Below, piece after piece: positions 1-5,480 of a stretch of 9,298 nt of DNA (positions within the stretch are counted from its first letter, which is position 1; the number at the start of each line of letters is the position of its first letter). The notes under the pieces were generated by a model. It saw only the letters and a list, made by a program, of their open reading frames with translations. It had not been told where the DNA came from and searched no databases. The position numbers and the translations under genes were made by a program. This DNA comes from Pseudomonadota bacterium. GTDB taxonomy: Bacteria; Pseudomonadota; Gammaproteobacteria; Burkholderiales; Burkholderiaceae_D. The DNA is taken from contig JAEVZY010000142.1 in NCBI GenBank assembly GCA_023392035.1, positions 1 through 9,298 on the forward strand, in the 5' to 3' direction.

Positions 1-609
1 GATGTCGATGGAACGGTCGAAGGGATCGGCGTCGCGGCCCTGTGTCAGATTGAGCAGCTGGTCGCGATTGAGCACGCGGTTGGGGCGCTCCAGGAAAACC
101 TTGAGCAGGCGGAATTCCGCGCCCGACAGCATCACCACATTGCCCTGCGGATTGACCAGGTGGCGCGCCACGGCATCGAAGGTCCAGCCGTTGAATTGCA
201 GGCGTTGCTGGGGGTTGTCGGCGTGGCGGGCGATGGCACCCTGGGTGCGGCGCAGGACGCTGCGTATGCGCGCCAGCAATTCACGTGGCTCGAAGGGCTT
301 GGGAAGATAATCGTCGGCGCCCATTTCCAGGCCAAGGATGCGGTCCAGCGGCTGGTCGCGCGCGGTCAGCATGACGACCGGCAAATCGGAGCTGGCGCGC
401 AGGCGGCGACACAGGGTCAGGCCGTCTTCGCCCGGCAGGTTCAGATCGAGCACCACCAGATCGACGTGCTGCGAATCGAGCATGCGCGTCATGGCGGTGC
501 CGTCGGCCGCCAGCACGGCCTTGTAGCCGTTATTGTTGAGGTAGTCGCCCAGCAGAGAGCGGATCTCGCGGTCGTCATCCACGACCAGGATGGTGGCAGA
601 GGTTTCCAT
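1..609 (-). CDS. OmpR-family two-component response regulator, 3' end outside window
   Basis: Read on the minus strand from ATG at 609, an open frame of 203 codons runs off the left edge. The N-terminus is a receiver domain (about residues 5-120): acidic pocket Asp11-Asp12-Asp13, phosphoacceptor Asp55 in VVLDLNLPGEDG, Thr82 in MLTARD, and Lys104 in YLPKPF. From about residue 136 an OmpR/PhoB winged-helix DNA-binding domain begins (LSGAEFRLLKVFLERPNRVL) and continues to GRDADPFDRSID at the edge; by family length some 35-40 residues are missing. The protein should bind DNA as a phosphorylation-driven dimer; its kinase is not in the window and may lie downstream. It is divergent from the Spy-like gene at 804, and three repeated elements lie between them, which suggests autoregulation and control of that gene. 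No Shine-Dalgarno sequence precedes the ATG; a -10-like hexamer lies 7 bases upstream, so the mRNA may be leaderless. The family is certain, the specific orthologue is not. Confidence 0.93.
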   Translation of the reverse strand, partial: METSATILVVDDDREIRSLLGDYLNNNGYKAVLAADGTAMTRMLDSQHVDLVVLDLNLPGEDGLTLCRRLRASSDLPVVMLTARDQPLDRILGLEMGADDYLPKPFEPRELLARIRSVLRRTQGAIARHADNPQQRLQFNGWTFDAVARHLVNPQGNVVMLSGAEFRLLKVFLERPNRVLNRDQLLNLTQGRDADPFDRSIDI

Positions 610-616
610 GGAGGAG

Positions 617-645
617 ATTATCGGCGCAGCAAACGGAACTGACAC
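617..645 (-). promoter_or_regulatory. Putative promoter of the response regulator, leaderless geometry
   Basis: On the minus strand GATAAT (622 down to 617) matches the -10 consensus at five of six bases. GTGTCA (645 down to 640) matches the -35 at four of six, with a 17-base spacer. Only seven bases separate the -10 from the A of the ATG at 609, so transcription could begin at or next to the start codon. The bases before the ATG (CTCCTCC on the coding strand) are not a ribosome-binding site. Element 1 (654-670) lies 8 bases upstream of the -35, a position compatible with activation. Confidence 0.45.
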
Positions 646-653
646 GCGGGCTT

Positions 654-670
654 TGTATCGCACTGTTTCG
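654..670 (+). promoter_or_regulatory. Response-regulator box 1 (TGTATCG-N3-TGTTTCG)
   Basis: TGTATCG (654-660) and TGTTTCG (664-670) form an imperfect direct repeat with a 10-base period, the usual geometry for a head-to-tail OmpR-family dimer. It is nearest the response regulator start and is the mirror image of box 2. Confidence 0.6.
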
Positions 671-681
671 GCGACGGCAAG

Positions 682-698
682 CGAAACAGCTCGATACA
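682..698 (-). promoter_or_regulatory. Response-regulator box 2, inverted relative to box 1
   Basis: The plus strand reads CGAAACA (682-688), GCT, CGATACA (692-698), the reverse complement of TGTATCG-N3-TGTTTCG. With box 1 it forms a large inverted repeat centred near 676. Both heptamers match box 1 exactly. Confidence 0.6.
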
Positions 699-722
699 AA
701 TCGGATTCGAAGGGAAAGCCGA

Positions 723-740
723 CGAAACATCGGCGATACA
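723..740 (-). promoter_or_regulatory. Response-regulator box 3, nearest the Spy-like gene
   Basis: The plus strand reads CGAAACA (723-729), TCGG, CGATACA (734-740). The heptamers are identical to box 2 but separated by four bases instead of three (11-base period). It begins 41 bases after box 2, about four helical turns, so both would lie on the same DNA face. Being 63 bases upstream of the Spy-like ATG, it is well placed to activate that gene. I see no convincing sigma-70 hexamers downstream of it. Confidence 0.55.
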
Positions 741-803
741 AGCCCACTGCAAGATGCGTCCCATGTGCTGTACCGGCACAGTCAACATGAAAAGGAGCAC
801 TAG

Positions 804-1349
804 ATGAATACGATGCGCAAGATGGTATCCGGACTCGTGATGGCAGCCAGTCTGGCCGCTTCCTCGGCCAGCGTGCTGGCCCAGACGCCTCCCCCGGCTC
901 CCAACGCGCCGGCCGCGCAAGGCCAGCGCGCCGCCACCCCCGAGCAGCGCCAGGCGCGCATGAAAGAACACTTCCAGCGCGCCGCTGCCCAACTGCATGA
1001 CAAGCTCAAGCTCAATGCCAGCCAGGAAGCGGCCTGGAACACCTATCTGCAGGCCATGACCCCGCCGCCGCGCGGCCAGCGTCCGGACCGTGGCCAATGG
1101 GAAAACATGACGGCTGTGCAGCGCATGGAAAAACACCTGGCCATGATGCAGGAGCACGAGGCCCAGATGAGCAAGCGCCTGGATGCCACCAAAGCCTTCT
1201 ATGGCCAGTTGAATCCGGACCAGCAAAAGACCTTTGATGCCGAAACCGCGCGCATGATGAAGTCCATGCACCGCATGCACGAGGGCAAAGGCCATATGCA
1301 CGACGGCATGGGCAAAGGCCAGCAGCAAGGCCAGCCGCAACAGCGTTGA
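804..1349 (+). CDS. Periplasmic Spy/CpxP-like LTXXQ-motif protein with Met/His-rich tail
   Basis: This 181-residue protein has a Sec signal peptide (basic MNTMRK, hydrophobic core, likely cleavage after VLA at residue 26). A Pro/Ala/Gln-rich stretch follows, then a long helical region with two LTXXQ-like motifs, LNASQ (70-74) and LNPDQ (136-140), the hallmark of the Spy/CpxP family of periplasmic chaperones and envelope-stress modulators. The tail from about 151 to 169 is rich in Met and His (MMKSMHRMHEGKGHMHDGM), which could bind a metal such as copper or zinc; that is inference. The start is supported by AAGGAG at 792-797 with a six-base spacer. The gene is divergent from a response regulator and carries repeated operator-like elements upstream, matching the known control of Spy/CpxP proteins by two-component systems. 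Confidence 0.85.
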   Translation: MNTMRKMVSGLVMAASLAASSASVLAQTPPPAPNAPAAQGQRAATPEQRQARMKEHFQRAAAQLHDKLKLNASQEAAWNTYLQAMTPPPRGQRPDRGQWENMTAVQRMEKHLAMMQEHEAQMSKRLDATKAFYGQLNPDQQKTFDAETARMMKSMHRMHEGKGHMHDGMGKGQQQGQPQQR

Positions 1350-1359
1350 TCGTTCCAGC

Positions 1360-1382
1360 GGGCCGGCCCTTCGGGGCGGTCC
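1360..1382 (+). terminator. GC-rich hairpin after the Spy-like gene, possible terminator
   Basis: GGGCCGGCCC (1360-1369) can fold back on GGGGCGGTCC (1373-1382) across a TTC loop, with one mismatch and one G-T pair. It starts 10 bases after the stop codon, as terminators do. No T-run follows, so it would be a weak or factor-assisted terminator. Confidence 0.35.
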
Positions 1383-1470
1383 GCGCGCAGAGCCGCTCGC
1401 ACTCCAGCCGCCGCCAGACCGCGGGCCGGTTCTGCGCACCTGCTTTCCTCCTTCGAATTCCAAGCTGACG

Positions 1471-1476
1471 CATAAT
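1471..1476 (+). promoter_or_regulatory. Putative -10 element for the aldolase-led operon
   Basis: CATAAT lies 26 bases before the ATG at 1503 and is the best -10 match in this gap. No good -35 is visible 16-18 bases upstream, so the promoter may need an activator, for example the LysR protein encoded at the end of the cluster. Only GACGAG-like purines resemble a ribosome-binding site before the ATG. Confidence 0.3.
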
Positions 1477-1502
1477 CGCGCTTTTGCCTGACGAGACGCG
1501 CG

Positions 1503-2255
1503 ATGCAAGACCACTCCCACGCCGGCATCAGTCCGGCTGAATGGCAAGTCCGGGTCGACCTTGCCGCCTGTTACCGCCTGGCGGCCCGCAACGGCTGGGA
1601 TGACACCATCTACACCCATATTTCGGCCAGCGTGCCCGGTGAACCGGGGCATTACCTCATCAATCCCTTTGGCGACCGCTTCGACGAGATTCGCGCCTCG
1701 ACCCTGGTCAAGATCGACCTGGCCGGGAATATCCTGTCCGACACCGATCGCCGCGTGAACGTGACCGGCTTCGCCATTCATGGGGCGGTGCATGCGGCGC
1801 GCGCCGACGCCATGTGCGTCATGCACTTGCACAATCCGAATGGCGTGGCGGTCGGCATCCAGCGCGATGGACTGCTGCCGCTGTCGCAGCACGCCCTGCG
1901 CTTCTACGGCCAGACCGGCTATCACGATTACGAAGGACTGGCGCTGTCCGCTGCCGAGCAGGGACGCATGCTGGCCAACCTGGGCCAACATCCGGTGCTG
2001 TTCCTGCGCAATCACGGCACCCTGGTATGCGGGCGCAGCGTGGCCGAAGCCTATGTGCTGATGGAGACCCTGGACCGTGCCTGCGCCTACCAGCTCAAGG
2101 CCCAGTCCGGCGGCGCGGCGCTGGTGCAACCCACCCCCGAAGTCTGTCGCAAGACGCACGCCGAATTGCTGGGCGACGGCAGCCCGGAGGGTGCACTCGA
2201 ATGGCCGGCGCTGCTGCGTCTGCTGGATGCGTGCGATGCCGGTTATCGCAGCTGA
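1503..2255 (+). CDS. Class II aldolase/adducin-like domain protein
   Basis: This 250-residue protein is one class II aldolase/adducin domain. The metal-binding histidines are visible: His108 and His110 in VMHLHNPNG, and His171 in FLRNHGTLVCG. Between them is the conserved LLPLSQHALRFYG...YHDYEG segment. Compared with L-fuculose-phosphate aldolase, the position of its catalytic Glu73 appears to be Gly89 (TGFAIHGAVH). That is common in the adducin-like branch and means retro-aldol cleavage should not be assumed; decarboxylation or epimerisation are alternatives. It heads a same-strand cluster with a tautomerase, a binding protein and a sugar-acid-type dehydratase, suggesting a late step of carbohydrate-acid breakdown. 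The family call is firm; the substrate is unknown. Confidence 0.88.
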   Translation: MQDHSHAGISPAEWQVRVDLAACYRLAARNGWDDTIYTHISASVPGEPGHYLINPFGDRFDEIRASTLVKIDLAGNILSDTDRRVNVTGFAIHGAVHAARADAMCVMHLHNPNGVAVGIQRDGLLPLSQHALRFYGQTGYHDYEGLALSAAEQGRMLANLGQHPVLFLRNHGTLVCGRSVAEAYVLMETLDRACAYQLKAQSGGAALVQPTPEVCRKTHAELLGDGSPEGALEWPALLRLLDACDAGYRS

Positions 2256-2304
2256 TTACCACGCAATCAATCCCAATCAACCCCAACCCTGAAAGGACCC
2301 AAGC

Positions 2305-2490
2305 ATGCCCACCATCAATGTCCAACTCTTCGCCGGCCGCAGCATCGAGCAAAAGCGCGCCTTCGTCGAAGCCGTCACCGAAGCCACCTGCAAGTCGCTC
2401 GGCTGCAAGCCGGAAGCGGTGGACATCATCATCCAGGATGTCAAGAAGGAAGACTGGGCCACCGGCGGCAAGCTGTGGGCGGACCAGTAA
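2305..2490 (+). CDS. 4-oxalocrotonate tautomerase-family small enzyme
   Basis: This is a 61-codon gene, the usual size for the family, which forms oligomers. The catalytic N-terminal proline (Pro1 after Met removal) is present, as is Arg11 in the GRS motif, and the spacing to KxxDWATGGK aligns without gaps to classical 4-oxalocrotonate tautomerase. Position 39, an Arg in the classical enzyme, is Asp here, and Phe50 is Trp. The active site therefore differs and the natural substrate is probably not 4-oxalocrotonate. The start is supported by AAAGGA at 2292-2297, seven bases upstream. It lies 49 bases after the aldolase-like gene on the same strand and is probably co-transcribed; it may isomerise enol/keto forms of a pathway intermediate. 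Confidence 0.88.
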   Translation: MPTINVQLFAGRSIEQKRAFVEAVTEATCKSLGCKPEAVDIIIQDVKKEDWATGGKLWADQ

Positions 2491-2541
2491 GCGAATCGGC
2501 AAACGATAAAAAAATCGATGTTTGAATAAAAAGATGCTTCA

Positions 2542-2587
2542 TTCCCGGCCCGGCGCGCGCGGCCAATAATCGCGATCCGGCCGGGAA
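2542..2587. repeat. Perfect 9-bp inverted repeat in the leader of the binding-protein gene
   Basis: TTCCCGGCC (2542-2550) and GGCCGGGAA (2579-2587) are exact reverse complements separated by 28 bases. The interior contains AATAAT (2565-2570), a possible -10, overlapping the palindrome ATCGCGAT (2569-2576). The block lies 43 bases before the ATG at 2631, just after an A/T-rich stretch (about 2504-2536). It could be an operator or an mRNA hairpin. Confidence 0.45.
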
Positions 2588-2630
2588 GACGCTGCCCGTC
2601 TGCCCCGCGGACAACAGGAGACCTCCAACA

Positions 2631-3629
2631 ATGAAATTCAACAAGACCCGCAGGGCCGTATTGGCCGCTGCTTCCCTGGTTGGCGCCATCAGCGCGCTGG
2701 CACCCTTGCCCGCCCTGGCCGCATGGCCGGAGCGCCCGGTCACGATGGTCGTACCTTATCCGCCCGGCGGCGCCACCGACGTCATCGGCCGCATCCTGGG
2801 CCAGCGCCTGTCCACCGCGCTCGGCCAGCAAGTGGTGATTGAAAACCGTGGCGGCGCCGGCGGCAATATCGGCGCGGCAGTGGTGGCCAAGGCCAAGCCG
2901 GACGGCTACACCATCCTGATGGGCGCCGTCACCTCGCATTCCACCATGGCCACCCTGGAAAAGGGCCGCCTGCAATATGACCTGCTCAAGGATCTGCAGC
3001 CGGTGATGATCGTCGGCCACGTGCCGCTGGTGTTCGTGGTCCATCCCTCGGTGCCGGCCCACAACATCAAGGAATTGATCGCCTACGGCCGTGCCAATCC
3101 CGGCAAGCTGACCTATGCCTCGTCCGGCGCCGGCGCGCCGCAGCGCATGGCGGCTGAATTGTTCAAGCGCCAGGCCGGCCTGGAAATGATCCACGTGCCC
3201 TACAAGGGCAGTGGCCCGGCCATGACCGACCTGGTCGGCGGCACCGTTTTGATGATGACCGAGACCGCACCGGCTTCGCTGCAATTCATCAAGTCCGGCA
3301 AGCTGCGCGCCCTGGGCGTGACCACGGCCCAGCGCATTTCCATGCTGCCCGACGTGCCCACCGCGATGGAACAGGGCATGAAGGATTTCGACGTCAGCTC
3401 CACCTTCGGCGTGCTGGTTCCGACCGGCACCCCGGCGCCCATCGTCGACCGTTTGAACGCCGAGCTGGCCAAGATCATGAAAGACCCGGAAGCGCAGCAG
3501 CAGATGCTGGGCCAGGGCGTGTACGCCTTGCCGGCCACCACCCCGGCCAAGGCTGCCGAACGCCTGAAGCAGGAAGTGGCGCGCTGGGAAAAAGTCATCA
3601 ACGAAGCCAAGATCCGGCCTGACGAGTAA
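2631..3629 (+). CDS. Bug/TctC-family periplasmic solute-binding protein
   Basis: This 332-residue protein has a signal peptide (Arg-rich KTRR, hydrophobic core, likely cleavage after ALA at residue 30). The mature protein begins AWPERPVTMVVPYPPGGATD, the typical Bug/TctC opening, followed by the ligand-loop motif ENRGGAGGNIG (71-81) and KPDGYT. Length and motifs fit a complete protein. Such proteins bind carboxylates or other small polar molecules for tripartite tricarboxylate transporters. No TctA/TctB membrane genes are in the window; orphan binding proteins are very common in this group of bacteria. The start is supported by AGGAG at 2616-2620. It sits between the tautomerase and the dehydratase, so its ligand is plausibly the cluster's substrate, but this cannot be read from the sequence. 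Confidence 0.93.
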   Translation: MKFNKTRRAVLAAASLVGAISALAPLPALAAWPERPVTMVVPYPPGGATDVIGRILGQRLSTALGQQVVIENRGGAGGNIGAAVVAKAKPDGYTILMGAVTSHSTMATLEKGRLQYDLLKDLQPVMIVGHVPLVFVVHPSVPAHNIKELIAYGRANPGKLTYASSGAGAPQRMAAELFKRQAGLEMIHVPYKGSGPAMTDLVGGTVLMMTETAPASLQFIKSGKLRALGVTTAQRISMLPDVPTAMEQGMKDFDVSSTFGVLVPTGTPAPIVDRLNAELAKIMKDPEAQQQMLGQGVYALPATTPAKAAERLKQEVARWEKVINEAKIRPDE

Positions 3630-3656
3630 GCATCAAGCATCACACAGGCATCATCC

Positions 3657-3681
3657 GCCGCCGGCATGCATGGCCGGCGGC
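3657..3681 (+). other. Strong intercistronic hairpin after the binding-protein gene
   Basis: GCCGCCGGC (3657-3665) and GCCGGCGGC (3673-3681) form a perfect nine-base-pair stem with a seven-base ATGCATG loop, 27 bases after the stop codon. No T-run follows, so it is more likely to protect the 3' end of the binding-protein message or to attenuate read-through than to terminate fully. Confidence 0.5.
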
Positions 3682-3698
3682 AATTCAACTGGAATTGC
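3680..3698 (+). other. Second hairpin just before the dehydratase start
   Basis: GCAATTC (3680-3686) and GAATTGC (3692-3698) form a perfect seven-base-pair stem with a five-base loop, ending three bases before the ATG at 3702. It would sequester the only SD-like bases (GGAA, 3691-3694). It shares bases 3680-3681 with the preceding stem. Confidence 0.4.
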
Positions 3699-3701
3699 AC
3701 C

Positions 3702-5444
3702 ATGTCCGACGACATCAAGAAGCCCGCATCTGACGCCACCGGCTTGAAGAAAGGCTTGACCAGCTACGGCGACAGCGGATTCTCGCTGTTCCTGCGCAAG
3801 GCCTTCATCAAGGGCGCCGGTTACACCGACGACGCGCTGGACCGGCCCGTGATCGGCATCACCAACACCGGCAGCGCCTACAACCCCTGCCACGGCAACG
3901 CGCCGCAACTGATCGAGGCAGTCAAGCGCGGCATCATGCTGGCCGGCGGCTTGCCGATGGATTTCCCGACCATCTCCATCCACGAGAGCTTCGCCCATCC
4001 GACCTCGATGTACCTGCGCAACCTGATGTCGATGGACACCGAGGAAATGCTGCGCGCGCAGCCGATGGACGCGGTGGTGATGATCGGCGGTTGCGACAAG
4101 ACCGTGCCGGCGCAATTGATGGGTGCGGCTTCGGCCAATCTGCCTGCCATCCAGTTGATCACCGGTTCCATGCTGACCGGCTCGCATCGTTCCGAGCGCG
4201 TGGGCGCCTGCACCGACTGCCGTCGCTACTGGGCCAAGTTCCGCGCCGACGAGATCGATGAAGAAGAAGTCAAGGACGTCAACAACCAGCTGGTGGCCAG
4301 CGTCGGCACCTGTTCGGTGATGGGCACGGCCAGCACCATGGCCTGCGTGGCCGAGGCGCTGGGCATGACGGTGCCGGGTGGCGCATCGCCGCCGGCCGTG
4401 ACCGCCGACCGCATCCGCGTGGCCGAAGAAACCGGCGCACTGGCGGTGAAGATGGCGCGCGAAAAGCTCACCATCGACAAGATCCTGACTCCGGAAGCGT
4501 TTGAAAACGCTTTGCGGGTGGTGTTGGCCATCGGCGGTTCCACCAATGCCATCGTGCACCTGGCGGCAGTGGCCGGCCGTGTCGGCTTGAATCTGGATCT
4601 GGCCGCGCTGGACAAGATGGGCCGCGAAACCCCGGTGCTGCTGGACCTGAAACCCTCCGGCCAGCACTACATGGAAGACTTCCACGCGGCAGGCGGCATG
4701 GCCACGCTCTTGCGTGAACTGAAGCCGCTGCTCAACCTGAATGCGCTGACCGTCACCGGCCGCACCCTGGGCGAGGAAATCGAAGCGGCCGGCCCCGGCT
4801 TCAAGCAGGACGTGGTGCGTTCCTTCGACCAGCCGATCTACCCGCAAGGCAGCATCGCGGTCTTGAACGGCAACCTGGCGCCGGGCGGCTGCATCATCAA
4901 GCAATCGGCCGCCAATCCCAAGCTGATGGAGCACGAAGGCCGCGCGGTGGTGTTCGAGAACGCCGCCGATCTCGCCAATCGCATCGACGATCCGGCGCTG
5001 GACGTGACGGCGGACGACATCCTGGTGCTGAAGAACATCGGCCCCAAAGGCGCGCCGGGCATGCCCGAAGCCGGCTACATTCCGATCCCGATGAAGCTGG
5101 CACGCGCCGGTGTGAAAGACATCGTGCGCATTTCCGACGGCCGCATGAGCGGCACGGCGTTCGGCACCATTGTCCTGCATGTGACGCCGGAGTCCGCCAT
5201 CGGCGGCCCGCTGGCCTATGTGCAAAATGGCGACCGCATCCGACTGTCCGTGTCCAAGCGCGAACTCACGCTCTTGGTGTCGGAAGAGGAAATGGCCGAG
5301 CGCGCACGCAAGAACCCGGTCACGCCGCCCACCGCCGAGCGCGGATACAAGAAGCTCTTCCTCGATACCGTGACTCAAGCGGATCAGGGCGTGGACTTCG
5401 ACTTCCTGCGCTTGCCGCAGAACAAGGGGCAAACCCCGCGTTGA
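3702..5444 (+). CDS. IlvD/Edd-family dehydratase, probable pentonate/aldonate dehydratase
   Basis: This 580-residue iron-sulfur dehydratase is counted from ATG 3702 (MSDDIKK). An in-frame ATG at 3666 lies in a hairpin loop and would add a non-conserved leader. Expected Fe-S cluster ligands are Cys63 (NPCHGN), Cys131 (GGCDKT) and Cys204 (VGTCSVMGTAST). Mg-site residues are Glu95, Asp132 and Lys133 (carbamylated in relatives). The proposed catalytic Ser483 lies in SDGRMSGTAFG. FAHPTSMYLRNLMSMDTEEM and GACTDCRR look more like sugar-acid dehydratases (L-arabonate/D-xylonate type) than biosynthetic IlvD, an assignment made from memory of the families. Known members convert an aldonate to a 2-keto-3-deoxy acid. 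It is 72 bases downstream of the binding-protein gene and 36 bases upstream of the LysR gene, and is likely the first catabolic step of the cluster. Branched-chain amino-acid synthesis is the less likely alternative. Confidence 0.9.
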   Translation: MSDDIKKPASDATGLKKGLTSYGDSGFSLFLRKAFIKGAGYTDDALDRPVIGITNTGSAYNPCHGNAPQLIEAVKRGIMLAGGLPMDFPTISIHESFAHPTSMYLRNLMSMDTEEMLRAQPMDAVVMIGGCDKTVPAQLMGAASANLPAIQLITGSMLTGSHRSERVGACTDCRRYWAKFRADEIDEEEVKDVNNQLVASVGTCSVMGTASTMACVAEALGMTVPGGASPPAVTADRIRVAEETGALAVKMAREKLTIDKILTPEAFENALRVVLAIGGSTNAIVHLAAVAGRVGLNLDLAALDKMGRETPVLLDLKPSGQHYMEDFHAAGGMATLLRELKPLLNLNALTVTGRTLGEEIEAAGPGFKQDVVRSFDQPIYPQGSIAVLNGNLAPGGCIIKQSAANPKLMEHEGRAVVFENAADLANRIDDPALDVTADDILVLKNIGPKGAPGMPEAGYIPIPMKLARAGVKDIVRISDGRMSGTAFGTIVLHVTPESAIGGPLAYVQNGDRIRLSVSKRELTLLVSEEEMAERARKNPVTPPTAERGYKKLFLDTVTQADQGVDFDFLRLPQNKGQTPR

Positions 5445-5453
5445 GGTGGATCT

Positions 5454-5480
5454 GGCGCGGGGGTGTAAACTGCCCGCGCC
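5454..5480 (+). other. Perfect 8-bp inverted repeat abutting the LysR start codon
   Basis: GGCGCGGG (5454-5461) and CCCGCGCC (5473-5480) are exact complements with an 11-base loop, and the 3' arm touches the ATG at 5481. In a read-through transcript from the dehydratase gene the stem would block ribosome access, since the only G-rich bases are in the 5' arm. The DNA repeat could equally be an autoregulatory site. Confidence 0.4.
5466..5471 (+). promoter_or_regulatory. Putative -10 for the LysR gene inside the hairpin loop
   Basis: TAAACT (preceded by TG) matches the -10 consensus at four of six bases and lies nine bases before the ATG, so a transcript from here would be leaderless or nearly so and would escape the hairpin. 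No convincing -35 is visible. Confidence 0.25.

Noticed and set aside
635..660. GGAACT as a second hrp-box -35
   Set aside because: No CCAC follows at 15 or 16 bases.
787..807. Six-codon upstream frame overlapping the Spy-like start
   Set aside because: Its ATG has no ribosome-binding site of its own and the short overlap is easily fortuitous.
618..2159. A 513-codon open frame on the minus strand
   Set aside because: It crosses a well-supported Spy-like gene, the intergenic operators and the aldolase-like gene, and has no recognisable domain.
4518..4541. Reverse-strand GGAACC and CCAC
   Set aside because: The spacing is 14 bases and it lies antisense inside the dehydratase with no gene to drive.
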